Counted from the first letter of the stretch, positions 43,298 through 53,200 are shown. The stretch: 64,000 bases of DNA from Flavobacteriales bacterium UBA7666 (GCA_002483265.1 DLHO01000027.1:62001-126000); one strand, 5' to 3'. The notes: generated by a model from the sequence alone, not told the origin. Numbers and translations: made by a program.

Positions 43298-45025
43298 ATG
43301 AATACAGAATTGTTTGGCGTTATTGCCATGTTCATCCTTACCGTTGCCATTGCCATTCCTTTGGGACGGTATATAGGGAAGGTTTACTTGGGTGAAAAAA
43401 CCTTGCTTGATCCAATTTTCAATCCGATTGAACGTTTCTTCTTCCGCATCAGTGGTTTGGACGGAACCCGTGAAATGAATTGGAAACAGCATATTTATGC
43501 GCTCCTCGGGATCAATCTGGTTTGGTTTTTCATCTGTTTTCTCCTTTTATTGAATCAAGGATGGTTGCCATTAAATCCCGATCACAACCCTTCCATGTCG
43601 CCTGACTTGGCATTCAATACCACGATTTCCTTTTTGGTAAATTGCAATTTGCAACATTACTCAGGTGAAACCGGACTTTCTTATCTCTCACAAATTGGTG
43701 GCATTATGTTCTTGCAATTTGTGACAGCCGGAACCGGAATGGCTGCCTGCGCTATGGTTTTCAACGCAATGCGTAATAGACAAAGCGAAAAACTGGGGAA
43801 TTTCTACAATTACTTTATCAAAAGCTGTACGCGTGTACTCTTACCGGTTTCATTCGTTGCAGCAATTATTTTGGTGTTCAGTGGTACACCAATGACCTGG
43901 GAGGGAAAAGAAACAATTACAACACTTCAGGGAGAAGAACAAGTTGTTTCACGCGGTCCGGCTGCTGCAATGGTTGCCATTAAACAAGCCGGGACAAATG
44001 GTGGTGGCTTTTTTGGCGTTAATTCCGCACATCCTTTGGAGAATCCGACTTACCTGACAAACATGGTTGAAAACATCCTGATCGTACTAATCCCTATCGC
44101 GATGGTCTTTGCCTTGGGATATTACCTCAAACGAAAACGCATGGCGTGGATGATTATGGGAGTAATGACTGTCGGATTCCTGGCTTTGTTTCTTCCATCG
44201 ATTACTAACGAAGTAAAAGGAAACCGGGCAATTACTGAAATGGGAATTGATCAATCTACCGGAAGCATGGAAGGGAAAGAAGTTCGCTTTGGAGCGGAAG
44301 CATCCGCTTATTGGGGAATCACCACTACTGTTACTTCCAACGGCTCCGTGAATGCCATGCACGACAGTTTTACTCCAATAACCGGTGGAATGGCCATGTT
44401 GGGAATGATGGCCAATTCATTCTATGGAGGTGTTGGAGTCGGATTCCTGAACTTCTACATTTTCATTATCCTGGCAGTTTTCCTTTCCGGACTAATGGTT
44501 GGTCGAACACCTGAGTTTTTAGGTAAGAAAGTAGAAGCCAGAGAAGTAAAAATTGCAGCTTTCATTGCAATTCTACATCCTTTATTAATCTTAGCGGGAA
44601 CAGCTCTTTCGGCCTATTTTGTTTCCCATAACACCAACATGGGATATTGGTATGACGGCAAAGCTTCCGGCTGGTTAAATAACCCCGGACATCATGGATT
44701 CTCCGAAATGTTGTATGAATATACTTCGAGTGCGGCCAATAACGGGAGTGGTTTTGAAGGTCTGGCTGATAACAATCCGTTCTGGAACATTACAACCGGA
44801 ATTGTCATGTTGTTAAGCCGTTATTTACCGATCATAGGGCCTTTAGCGATTGCTGGGTTACTTGCCAGTAAAAAACACATTCCGGAAAGTGCAGGAACAC
44901 TGCAGACGGACACACCGATTTTCGGGGTCATGATCTTCGCGGTGATTTTTATCATTGCAGCATTGTCATTTTTTCCCGCACTTGCATTAGGACCGTTCGC
45001 TGAATACTTCAGTCAAATTCATTAG
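43298..45025 (+). CDS. kdpA: Potassium-transporting ATPase subunit KdpA
   Basis: KdpA is the channel-like K+-selecting subunit. The 575-residue protein has the four filter-like loops of the family: TTISFLVNCNLQHYSGE (about 108), GTNGGGFFGVNSAHPLENP (about 227), GGMAMLGMMANSFYGGVGVG (about 364), and SAANNGSGFEGLADNNP (about 487). About ten membrane helices are present. Length agrees with the usual 550-590. It is third in the kdp run and 5 bp before kdpB. Confidence 0.97.
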   Translation: MNTELFGVIAMFILTVAIAIPLGRYIGKVYLGEKTLLDPIFNPIERFFFRISGLDGTREMNWKQHIYALLGINLVWFFICFLLLLNQGWLPLNPDHNPSMSPDLAFNTTISFLVNCNLQHYSGETGLSYLSQIGGIMFLQFVTAGTGMAACAMVFNAMRNRQSEKLGNFYNYFIKSCTRVLLPVSFVAAIILVFSGTPMTWEGKETITTLQGEEQVVSRGPAAAMVAIKQAGTNGGGFFGVNSAHPLENPTYLTNMVENILIVLIPIAMVFALGYYLKRKRMAWMIMGVMTVGFLALFLPSITNEVKGNRAITEMGIDQSTGSMEGKEVRFGAEASAYWGITTTVTSNGSVNAMHDSFTPITGGMAMLGMMANSFYGGVGVGFLNFYIFIILAVFLSGLMVGRTPEFLGKKVEAREVKIAAFIAILHPLLILAGTALSAYFVSHNTNMGYWYDGKASGWLNNPGHHGFSEMLYEYTSSAANNGSGFEGLADNNPFWNITTGIVMLLSRYLPIIGPLAIAGLLASKKHIPESAGTLQTDTPIFGVMIFAVIFIIAALSFFPALALGPFAEYFSQIH

Positions 45026-45030
45026 AAATC

Positions 45031-47070
45031 ATGAGTAATCAACAAATATCTTTATTTGACCGGCAACTTGTTAAAGATGCCCTCAAAGAGTCTTTCATTA
45101 AATTGAAACCACAGATCATGTGGAAAAATCCGGTCATGTTTACTGTGGAAATCGGAACAGCAGTGATGCTTGTAGTCTGTATTTTCATTCTTTTCGGAGC
45201 TGGAAATCAGGGAGGTTTCGGTTACAACATAACCATCTTTTTAATTCTGCTCGCGACCTTGCTTTTTGCCAATTTTGCAGAAGCTCTGGCAGAAGCACGT
45301 GGGAAAGCACAGGCAGACAGTTTACGCAAGACGCGTGAGGAAACTCCCGCAAAACAGTTGTTGGAAAACGGAGAAATTCGTTCAGTCAATTCTTCTGCCT
45401 TACGAAAAGGAGATGTCTTTGTCTGCGAAGCAGAAGATATCATTCCCACTGATGGTGAGATTATTGAAGGGATTGCAACCATTGATGAAAGTGCAATCAC
45501 TGGTGAATCAGCTCCTGTTATTCGCGAATCCGGAGGTGACAAAAGCAGTGTTACCGGTGGAACAAAAGTTCTATCTGACAAAATCAAAGTAGTTGTAACA
45601 ACAGAGCCTGGTGAAAGTTTTCTGGATAAAATGATCGCATTAGTGGAAGGTGCCAGTCGCCAGAAAACACCAAATGAAATTGCGTTGACGATTCTTTTAG
45701 CAGCGTTTACGCTCATCTTTATTATTGTGTGTGTTACTTTAAAGCCTTTCGCGGATTACGCAAATGCTCCGATTACTATTGCGGCATTCATTTCCCTGTT
45801 CGTTTGCCTGATTCCCACCACTATTGGAGGACTGCTTTCTGCGATCGGGATTGCAGGAATGGATCGTGCATTACGAGCTAATGTTATTACCAAATCAGGA
45901 AAAGCGGTAGAAACTGCCGGAGACATTGATGTACTTCTATTGGATAAAACAGGAACAATCACCATTGGGAACCGAAAAGCAACCGCCTTCTATCCATCCG
46001 ATGGACAAGATGAAAAGCACCTGATAAACTGTGCGGTTTTATCATCTCTAAAAGATGAAACACCAGAAGGAAAATCGATTTTAGAGCTTGCCCAACAGTT
46101 GAATTGTGATTTAGAAACACTTCGCAAAAGTGCAACAGCAGCAACATTTATCAAATTCACAGCAGAAACACGGAGTTCAGGAATTCAACTGGAAGGAACA
46201 ACCATCCGTAAGGGAGCTTTTGACGCCATTCGCAACATCGTAGAATCTGCCGGAAACACTTTCCCAAGTGAAACAGAAACAGACGTTACGACTATTTCCA
46301 GTAATGGAGGAACCCCATTGGTTGTATGTGAAAACAATCAGGTAGTTGGAGTGATCGAATTGCAGGATATCATCAAACCAGGGATTTTGGAACGTTTTGA
46401 CAGACTGCGTAAAATGGGAGTTAAAACAGTGATGGTAACTGGAGATAATCCTCTAACAGCCAAATTCATTGCTGAAAAAGCAGGAGTGGATGATTTCATA
46501 GCAGAAGCCAAACCGGAAGATAAAATGGCGTACATCAAAAAAGAACAGGAAAGCGGAAAGCTGGTTGCCATGATGGGAGACGGTACGAATGATGCACCTG
46601 CACTTGCACAGGCAGATGTTGGCGTAGCCATGAACAGCGGAACTCAGGCAGCAAAAGAAGCTGGAAACATGGTGGACCTAGACAACGATCCTACAAAATT
46701 GATCGAAATCGTTGAAATCGGGAAACAACTTCTGATGACACGCGGAACACTTACGACTTTCTCCATCGCAAACGATATCGCAAAATACTTTGCAATTGTC
46801 CCTGCTTTGTTTATTGCGGCCATTCCGTCTTTGGAGGGATTGAACATCATGCACCTGCACAGTCCTGAAAGTGCAATACTTTCGGCAGTGATTTTCAATG
46901 CCTTAATTATACCGGCATTAATTCCATTGGCGCTGAAAGGAGTTGCCTATAAACCGATCGGAGCGAGCGCAATTTTGCGTCGCAACCTACTTATTTACGG
47001 ATTAGGAGGTGTGATTATTCCTTTCATCGGGATCAAATTACTGGACCTATTTGTTTCACTCTTTATTTAA
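45031..47070 (+). CDS. kdpB: Potassium-transporting ATPase subunit KdpB
   Basis: KdpB is the P-type ATPase subunit. The 679-residue protein has the actuator TGESAPV (about 152), the phosphorylation site LLDKTGTITIGN (about 307), the nucleotide region (MTGDNPLTAKFIAEKAG, about 470) and the hinge MMGDGTNDAPALAQADVGVAM (about 514), plus seven membrane helices. The catalytic Asp in DKTGT is intact. The conserved serine of the TGES loop region (IDESAITGES), used for inhibitory phosphorylation in E. coli, is present. Confidence 0.98.
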   Translation: MSNQQISLFDRQLVKDALKESFIKLKPQIMWKNPVMFTVEIGTAVMLVVCIFILFGAGNQGGFGYNITIFLILLATLLFANFAEALAEARGKAQADSLRKTREETPAKQLLENGEIRSVNSSALRKGDVFVCEAEDIIPTDGEIIEGIATIDESAITGESAPVIRESGGDKSSVTGGTKVLSDKIKVVVTTEPGESFLDKMIALVEGASRQKTPNEIALTILLAAFTLIFIIVCVTLKPFADYANAPITIAAFISLFVCLIPTTIGGLLSAIGIAGMDRALRANVITKSGKAVETAGDIDVLLLDKTGTITIGNRKATAFYPSDGQDEKHLINCAVLSSLKDETPEGKSILELAQQLNCDLETLRKSATAATFIKFTAETRSSGIQLEGTTIRKGAFDAIRNIVESAGNTFPSETETDVTTISSNGGTPLVVCENNQVVGVIELQDIIKPGILERFDRLRKMGVKTVMVTGDNPLTAKFIAEKAGVDDFIAEAKPEDKMAYIKKEQESGKLVAMMGDGTNDAPALAQADVGVAMNSGTQAAKEAGNMVDLDNDPTKLIEIVEIGKQLLMTRGTLTTFSIANDIAKYFAIVPALFIAAIPSLEGLNIMHLHSPESAILSAVIFNALIIPALIPLALKGVAYKPIGASAILRRNLLIYGLGGVIIPFIGIKLLDLFVSLFI

Positions 47071-47082
47071 AAAACAGAAACC

Positions 47083-47658
47083 ATGATAAAGAAAATTATC
47101 TCAGTTAACATTTTTACTTTCCTATGTATGATCCTGCTTTCAGTTGCTTATCCGCTTTTAATTTCAGGAGTTGGAAAACTGGCTCCGGGACATGGGAAAG
47201 GTAGAACCATTTCTTACGAAGGAAAAACAGTGGGCTTTGCACAGGAAGGTCAGCAATTTACAGCGAATAACTATTTCTGGGGAAGACCGTCAGCAGTCAA
47301 TTACAATGGTGCTGGAAGTGGTGGAAGTAACAAAGGACCTTCTAACCCTGATTACCTGAAAGAAGTAGAGGCTCGTATTGATACTTTCCTTCTGCACCAT
47401 CCTTACCTCGACAGAAAAGCTGTACCCGCTGAAATGGTTACTGCTTCCGGAAGTGGTTTGGATCCGCACATTTCACCAAAAGCAGCCGAAGTGCAAATCA
47501 AACGTGTAGCACAGGAAACCGGATTAAAAGAGCAGGATCTTCGTTTACTAGTCAAAACACACACTGGAACACCTCTTTTAAATGTCCTCGGACCAAAAAC
47601 AATCAATGTCCTGGAATTGAATCTGGCATTGAAAAATCTTCAAACAAACAAAAAATGA
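47083..47658 (+). CDS. kdpC: Potassium-transporting ATPase subunit KdpC
   Basis: KdpC is the single-helix periplasmic subunit that assists ATP and K+ binding. The 191-residue protein has an N-terminal helix (VNIFTFLCMILLSVAYPLLI), NNYFWGRPSAVNYNGAGSGG, and SGSGLDPHISPKAAEVQIKR with the conserved D-P-H-I-S-P. The stop overlaps the porin start by 4 bp (ATGA). Confidence 0.95.
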   Translation: MIKKIISVNIFTFLCMILLSVAYPLLISGVGKLAPGHGKGRTISYEGKTVGFAQEGQQFTANNYFWGRPSAVNYNGAGSGGSNKGPSNPDYLKEVEARIDTFLLHHPYLDRKAVPAEMVTASGSGLDPHISPKAAEVQIKRVAQETGLKEQDLRLLVKTHTGTPLLNVLGPKTINVLELNLALKNLQTNKK

Positions 47659-49028
47659 AAAATAAATGTACACTTGGGTTAGTAATGTTAGCCCATATTT
47701 CTATCGCTCAAACCTCTGAAAAGACAAGTAACGATAGCATTAAAATTCCATTCGACGGAATAGATGTTTCCTGGCAAAATGGAAGCGACAGGAGAACTGA
47801 AAGCATTTGGAAAGATAATGCCATTTTTACACCAAGCGTAATGATTGATGTGAATTACACGTATTCGTTTAATAATCCGAACGACAATACAGTTGTTGGT
47901 TCCACTGCTTTGGCCCGAAATAATGAATTTCAACTTTCAGCGCTTCATTTTGGAGGGGATCTTAATTACAAAAATGCCAGAGCCCGTTTTATGACTCAGT
48001 TTGGTACGCGCTCCATAGTGGTTCCTCGAAACGATTATAGCCCTTATAAAGGTCAATACCAACTTGCTAATGTTTATCGTTACGTCAGCGAAGCAAATGT
48101 CGGGTATCACTTCAATAAGTGGCATGGAATTAATTTGGATGCGGGGTTGTTTATGTCCTATATCGGATTGAATTCATTTTACCAATCTGAAAACTGGGAA
48201 TACCAGGCTTCTTTCACCTCAGACAACACACCTTGGTTTTTCAATGGACTTCGTGCTCAAATCTTTCCTTCAAAACACATGAAAATAGAGGCTTGGGTGA
48301 TCAATGGCTGGCAAAGTTACGGGCGTTTCAATTCAATGCCCGGCTTAGGGGGGAATATAACCTGGATGCCAAATGATAAATTGAAATTATTGACAAACGA
48401 TTATTTTGGAAAAGATGCAGCAGGAATCAAAGACCGCCAGCGTTTTCACAGTGATAACAGTTTACTCTACAAATATTTTGATAAACCTACCTCAAAAGGA
48501 ATTACAAAAATGGCCTTTTCATTAACTGCAGATTTTGGTTTCGAAAAAGGAGGAGGAGTAAATGGTTTTAAGAATGGAGATAGTATCGCTGGTCCTGCAC
48601 AGTATTTCGCAAGTGCCATGTTTTACAACCGCATTTGGTTCTTTAAAAACAAGGTTGCATGGACAATTGGAGGTGGAATAATGACAAATCCGGGTCGATA
48701 CCTTGTTTTGTATCCGACAGGTCAGGCAAGTCCACTTCCTAATCCAAATAATCCAACACAAACAGAAGGAGCATTTCCGTTCTCGGCTAATCCCGGTGAT
48801 GCCTTTAAAGGTTGGGATTGTTCTACCAATATCGATTTTATGCCAAATCAAAGTATTACCTTTAGAATAGAGGCTGTTTACAGGCATTCTTCGGTTCCTT
48901 ACTTTGCAGGTGCTGGGGGTGTAACTTCGCAAACTGGTTATTCAACGGCAGTACTTGACCCGTCTTGGCGACCTGATTTGGTGAAATCGGAATTCAGAAT
49001 CATTGCAGCTTTGCTGTTTAGAATATAA
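47655..49028 (+). CDS. Outer-membrane porin-like barrel of the kdp operon
   Basis: A 457-residue protein with a short signal (MKNKCTLGLVMLAHISIAQ) and repeated amphipathic strands ending in FRIIAALLFRI. Segments such as FSLTADFGFEKGGGVNGF and WVINGWQSYGRFNSMPGLGG resemble the OmpL/BBP2-type barrels of the phylum. Because it is translationally coupled to kdpC, a plausible role is passage of K+ through the outer membrane at low concentration. This is inference; no residues prove K+ selectivity. Confidence 0.82.
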   Translation: MKNKCTLGLVMLAHISIAQTSEKTSNDSIKIPFDGIDVSWQNGSDRRTESIWKDNAIFTPSVMIDVNYTYSFNNPNDNTVVGSTALARNNEFQLSALHFGGDLNYKNARARFMTQFGTRSIVVPRNDYSPYKGQYQLANVYRYVSEANVGYHFNKWHGINLDAGLFMSYIGLNSFYQSENWEYQASFTSDNTPWFFNGLRAQIFPSKHMKIEAWVINGWQSYGRFNSMPGLGGNITWMPNDKLKLLTNDYFGKDAAGIKDRQRFHSDNSLLYKYFDKPTSKGITKMAFSLTADFGFEKGGGVNGFKNGDSIAGPAQYFASAMFYNRIWFFKNKVAWTIGGGIMTNPGRYLVLYPTGQASPLPNPNNPTQTEGAFPFSANPGDAFKGWDCSTNIDFMPNQSITFRIEAVYRHSSVPYFAGAGGVTSQTGYSTAVLDPSWRPDLVKSEFRIIAALLFRI

Positions 49029-49077
49029 AAACAAAGCAGTGTAGAAACGACACTGAAAGTAAATGTTATATTGGTTT

Positions 49078-49112
49078 AAACAGTCATGTCTTATTTTAAG
49101 ACGTGGCTGTTT
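49078..49112 (+). promoter_or_regulatory. Strong hairpin between kdp structural and sensor genes
   Basis: A 15-bp stem (left arm 49078-49092, right arm 49098-49112) with two G-U pairs and a 5-nt loop lies 20 bp before the KdpD-like gene. There is no T-tract beyond TTTT at the end of the arm. It may be a weak terminator or attenuator that lowers expression of the sensors relative to the pump. Confidence 0.5.
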
Positions 49113-49131
49113 TGAAGTTTAACAGCTTGTC

Positions 49132-50256
49132 ATGACAGAAAAGGAAAATAATGTCCAGCATTTTCTCGACTTAATCAAACGATCAAGACGGGGGAAATTC
49201 AAGATTTATATCGGAATGAGCGCCGGAGTGGGAAAAACTTACCGGATGCTCCAGGAATCTCATGCCTTGCTTAAAAGTGGGATTGACGTAAAGATCGGTT
49301 ACATTGAAACGCATGACCGTGAGGAAACCCGATCACTTTTGGGCGGATTACCCATCATTCCGAGAAAACATGTTTTTTACAAAGGGAAGGACATAGAAGA
49401 AATGGACCTTCAAGCGATCATTAACCTCCGGCCGGAAGTAGTAATTGTAGATGAACTGGCGCATACAAATGCGGAAGGCAGCAAGAACAAAAAGCGTTGG
49501 CAAGATATCATTGATATTCTTGAAGCGGGAATCAACGTAATTAGTGCCGTTAATATTCAGCACATGGAAAGTCTGAATACTGAAATTCGCCAAATTACCG
49601 GAATTGAAGTGGAAGAACGTATCCCTGACAGTGTTTTGCAGATGGCAGATGAGGTAGTGAACATTGATCTTACGGCAGATGAGCTTATCAACCGGTTAAA
49701 AGAAGGTAAAATTTATAAAGCGGACAAAATACAACGGGCTCTGAGCAATTTTTTCAAGTCAGAGAATATTCTTCAGTTGAGGGAGTTGGCACTGAAAGAA
49801 GTTGCCAGTCAGGTAGAACGAAAAGTAGAAATAGAAGTTCCTTCGAATGTTTCCTTTCGACACGAAAAGTTATTGGCATGTATCAGCAGCAATGAGAAAA
49901 CTGCTAAGAAAGTAATCCGAAAAACAGCACGTCTTTCAAGCTATTATAACAGTAGATGGTTTGTCCTGTATGTCCAAACGCCTGCTGAGAATAACGACAA
50001 AATACCTTTAGATAAACAACGGCATTTAATCAACAATTTTAAATTGGCAACTGAACTGGGAGCGGAAGTCATTCGATTGGAGGCGAAAAATATAACGGAG
50101 GGGATTATGCAGGTTGCAGAAGAAAAAAAAATTACCACGCTTTGTATCGGGAAACCGCATTTCAATCTGCTCAAAATTATCCTTGCTACATCTATTTTCA
50201 ATAAACTGCTCACTAAATTAGTTGCTTCGGATATTGATTTAGTTATACTTTCATGA
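49132..50256 (+). CDS. KdpD N-terminal half (KdpD and Usp domains, no kinase)
   Basis: A 374-residue cytoplasmic protein equivalent to the sensory input part of KdpD. It has the KdpD domain with Walker A MSAGVGKTYRMLQE (about 29), GYIETHDREET and Walker B EVVIVDELAHTNAEGS (about 102), then a universal-stress-like domain (about 245-374: LLACISSNEKTAKKVIRKTA). Classical KdpD continues into four helices and a histidine kinase; here the protein stops. A separate kinase overlaps its end by 4 bp (ATGA), so the sensor appears split into two proteins. Confidence 0.93.
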   Translation: MTEKENNVQHFLDLIKRSRRGKFKIYIGMSAGVGKTYRMLQESHALLKSGIDVKIGYIETHDREETRSLLGGLPIIPRKHVFYKGKDIEEMDLQAIINLRPEVVIVDELAHTNAEGSKNKKRWQDIIDILEAGINVISAVNIQHMESLNTEIRQITGIEVEERIPDSVLQMADEVVNIDLTADELINRLKEGKIYKADKIQRALSNFFKSENILQLRELALKEVASQVERKVEIEVPSNVSFRHEKLLACISSNEKTAKKVIRKTARLSSYYNSRWFVLYVQTPAENNDKIPLDKQRHLINNFKLATELGAEVIRLEAKNITEGIMQVAEEKKITTLCIGKPHFNLLKIILATSIFNKLLTKLVASDIDLVILS

Positions 50257-51998
50257 GACTTTATAAAACAATGAGAATAAAAACAAAATTGACACTTGGT
50301 GTCGGATTACTGCTTTTGCTGATTATTCTGCTGGCAGTTGTTTCCGGAGGTTATGTCCTCACATTAAAAGAAGATACCAACAACATATTAGTTGCTAATT
50401 ACAACAGTTTGGATTATTCCAGGAAAATGCTTCTTGCGTTAGATGAGGAGGAGAAGGACAAAACTGCCGAAAAGCGTTTTCGTGAAAATCTAAACTTGCA
50501 AAACAAGAATATTACAGAAAGTGGTGAACGGGAAATCATGGAGCGACTGAATGATCACGTTCGCGAACTGGGTGAAGACTTTACTTTAAAAAATCGGACT
50601 CATCAGCTGGTGCGTCAGGATTTATTAGAAATTATGCGACTCAATATGAGTGCAATACAGCGTAAAAGCGATTTGGCAAATCAATCTACTCATAGTGCTT
50701 TGTTCTGGATTGTGGGAACGGGTAGTGCCTGCTTTCTGATTGCATTTATTCTGCTCGTTCAATTACCACGAAATATTGCCCGCCCAATCAAGGAATTGAC
50801 AGAAAGTATCCGGCAAATTGCTTCCAGAAACTATAAGCAGCGTGTTGCCTTCGAAAGCCATAACGAATTTGGTGATCTGGCTAAATCTTTCAATGTAATG
50901 GCTGAAAAACTGGATGAATACAACAGCACCCAGTTGGCAGAAGTCCTTTATGAAAAGAAGCGTATCGAAACACTGATTAACAGTATGAATGATCCTGTAA
51001 TTGGTCTCGATGAAAAGCAGCTAATTATGTTCGTGAATGATAAAGCGATTAACATCCTTGGATTATCCAAAACAGATTTGATGGGAAAATCAGCACAGGA
51101 AGTTGCCCTTTCCAATGATCTCTTAAGATCATTAATTCGGACTGCATCTGACAAAGAACCAAAACAACCGGCTCCCATAAATATTTTTGTTAATGGTAAA
51201 GAACAGTACTTCGAAAAAGAACAGGTTACCATTTCAATAACACCAACAGGCGAAAGTGAAAAACACACCATTGGTGATGTAATCATTCTTCGGAATATCA
51301 CTTCTTTCAAAGAATTGGAATTTGCCAAAACTAATTTTATGGCGACTATTTCCCACGAACTGAAAACGCCTATATCATCTATAAAAATGAGTTTACAGTT
51401 GCTTGAAAAGGAAGGTGGTGGCATCCACAATCCAGAACAGCAACAGCTCATTCAGAGCATTAAGGAGGATAGTGACCGACTTTTGAAGATCACAGGAGAA
51501 TTATTGAATTTATCGCAAATCGAAACCGGAAATATCCAACTGGTTCTGCAATCGTCTAACCCGAACGATATGATTACCCATGCCGTAGAAGCTGCTGCCA
51601 AGGAAGCTGAACGTTATGAGGTAGACATTCAAGTAAATGCAATAACCGGCGATATTCCAGAAATTTTTGTAGACACTGATAAAACGCAATGGGTACTTAT
51701 CAATCTATTGGTTAACGCTATTCATTATTCGCCCGTTGGCGGAACTGTTACGGTTAGTTTAGAGCAGCACGAAAACAGTGTGCGATTTGCTGTAACCGAT
51801 AAAGGCAAAGGAATTGATCCAAAATATACCACTCGGATCTTTGACCGGTACTTTCAAGTGCCAGGCAGCAGTAAATCGGGCAGCGGACTCGGATTAGCGA
51901 TCTGTCGGGAATTCATCGAAGCACAAGGAGGTACGATAGGTGTCGATAGTCAGCCGGGAGAAGGTAGTACATTTTATTTTCTCATAGAACAGAAGTAG
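50253..51998 (+). CDS. HAMP-PAS sensor histidine kinase
   Basis: A 581-residue membrane kinase. Helix 1 is LTLGVGLLLLLIILLAVVSG, a periplasmic part follows, and helix 2 is SALFWIVGTGSACFLIAFIL; then HAMP (about 175-225), a PAS domain (about 235-350), HisKA with the phosphoacceptor ATISHELKTPISSIKMSL (about 370), and HATPase with N-box LINLLVNAIHYSP, DKGKGID, and SGSGLGLAICREF. It overlaps the KdpD-like gene and probably supplies its missing kinase, passing phosphate to the sigma-54 activator at 41347 since no kdpE is present (inference). Confidence 0.92.
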   Translation: MRLYKTMRIKTKLTLGVGLLLLLIILLAVVSGGYVLTLKEDTNNILVANYNSLDYSRKMLLALDEEEKDKTAEKRFRENLNLQNKNITESGEREIMERLNDHVRELGEDFTLKNRTHQLVRQDLLEIMRLNMSAIQRKSDLANQSTHSALFWIVGTGSACFLIAFILLVQLPRNIARPIKELTESIRQIASRNYKQRVAFESHNEFGDLAKSFNVMAEKLDEYNSTQLAEVLYEKKRIETLINSMNDPVIGLDEKQLIMFVNDKAINILGLSKTDLMGKSAQEVALSNDLLRSLIRTASDKEPKQPAPINIFVNGKEQYFEKEQVTISITPTGESEKHTIGDVIILRNITSFKELEFAKTNFMATISHELKTPISSIKMSLQLLEKEGGGIHNPEQQQLIQSIKEDSDRLLKITGELLNLSQIETGNIQLVLQSSNPNDMITHAVEAAAKEAERYEVDIQVNAITGDIPEIFVDTDKTQWVLINLLVNAIHYSPVGGTVTVSLEQHENSVRFAVTDKGKGIDPKYTTRIFDRYFQVPGSSKSGSGLGLAICREFIEAQGGTIGVDSQPGEGSTFYFLIEQK

Positions 51999-52006
51999 TA
52001 GTTTAT

Positions 52007-52014
52007 TAAATTTG
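52007..52014 (+). promoter_or_regulatory. TAnnTTTG -7 element before second porin gene
   Basis: TAAATTTG lies just after the kinase stop and 76 bp before the preferred ATG at 52091, suggesting that the second barrel gene can be transcribed separately. No TTG at -33 distance. Confidence 0.4.
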
Positions 52015-52090
52015 CGTGAGATTTCTATTTCTTCACGAGAAGATGTTGAATAGGACTAATCTCTTAAATAAGAAACTCACGCAGAAACGG

Positions 52091-53200
52091 ATGAAATACT
52101 TAGCACTCATTTTTTTGATGATTAATGGTCATTTATTTAGTCAAGTAGTCAATACGGGGATGACAGCGAATTATGACTCATTGGAAGTTGGAAAAGTAAA
52201 GATTGGAGGTTTAATAGATACCTACTATGGCTTCGATTTCAATCATCCCGAAACTTCTGATAGACCTTACTGTGTTTCATCACCACGCCATAATGAAATC
52301 AATATCAACCTGGCATACATCGAACTGCAGTATATCAATAAACGTGTGCGCGGGAGATTGGTTCCTGGATTCGGCACCTACATTAACGCCAATTACGCGA
52401 ATGAAAAAGGCAGTTTGAAATACCTGATTGAAGCAAATGTGGGTGTGCGTCTTTCTAAAAAACGCGATATCTGGGTTGATGCAGGAATTATGGGTTCACC
52501 TTTCACCAATGAAACAGCTATTTCCAAAGATCACCTGATGTACACCCGCTCATTTGCTCCGGAATATGTACCTTATTATTTGACCGGTGTAAAGGTGAGT
52601 GCTCCAATTGGAAAGAAAATAAAGGCATACGGTTATATTCTCAATGGCTGGCAAGTAATAAGTGACGTCAATAATCCACTTTCCGTGGGAACTCAGATTG
52701 AATACCGACCTTCAAAGACCGTATTGATCAACTGGGATACTTATGTTGGCGATGAATCTTCGAAGTTGACCCCGGAAAATCGAACGCGCTATTTTACAGA
52801 TGTGTATTTGATCTATAACTCCACAAAGAAATTTTCAATGACTTCTTGCGCTTATATAGGTGCACAAGACAAAAAAGATACACTTGGTGTTGAATCAAGA
52901 GCTATTTGGTGGCAAGCGAATTTGATAGGCTCTTACCAATTTACCAAAGCGATTTCATTGGCAGGGCGGATTGAATATTTTAATGATCTAAAATCCGTAC
53001 AAGTTGTTCCAATTACCTCGGTAAAAGGATTTGATGCTTATAGTGCAGGATTATGTTTGAATGTAAAAATTGGTGACAATGCACTTTTCCGTTTGGAGGG
53101 GAGATCATTCTTTTCAGACCGAAAAATGTTCATCGGTAAAAACAAGCAGGAAACAAACAGCAGCAACTTGTTGATCACTAATTTGACCGTTTGGTTTTAG
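52091..53200 (+). CDS. Second outer-membrane porin-like barrel near kdp
   Basis: A 369-residue exported protein: signal MKYLALIFLMINGHLFSQ, strands throughout, and ending LLITNLTVWF. It shares GWQVISDVNNP / QIEYRPSKTVLINWDTYVGD style segments with the barrel at 47655 (AYGYILNGWQ versus AWVINGWQSYG) and belongs to the same OmpL/BBP2-like group. The ATG at 52091 is chosen because it begins the signal peptide; in-frame starts reach back to GTG 52016. It closes the kdp island. K+ permeation is only inferred from position. Confidence 0.8.
   Translation: MKYLALIFLMINGHLFSQVVNTGMTANYDSLEVGKVKIGGLIDTYYGFDFNHPETSDRPYCVSSPRHNEININLAYIELQYINKRVRGRLVPGFGTYINANYANEKGSLKYLIEANVGVRLSKKRDIWVDAGIMGSPFTNETAISKDHLMYTRSFAPEYVPYYLTGVKVSAPIGKKIKAYGYILNGWQVISDVNNPLSVGTQIEYRPSKTVLINWDTYVGDESSKLTPENRTRYFTDVYLIYNSTKKFSMTSCAYIGAQDKKDTLGVESRAIWWQANLIGSYQFTKAISLAGRIEYFNDLKSVQVVPITSVKGFDAYSAGLCLNVKIGDNALFRLEGRSFFSDRKMFIGKNKQETNSSNLLITNLTVWF

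Noticed and set aside
45222..45716. 164-residue ORF antisense to kdpB
   Set aside because: It covers the conserved TGES region of kdpB and has serine-rich low-information content typical of a shadow frame.
41347..53200. Horizontal transfer of the kdp island
   Set aside because: No integrase, repeats or change of base composition was seen, and the gene order is usual for Bacteroidota.
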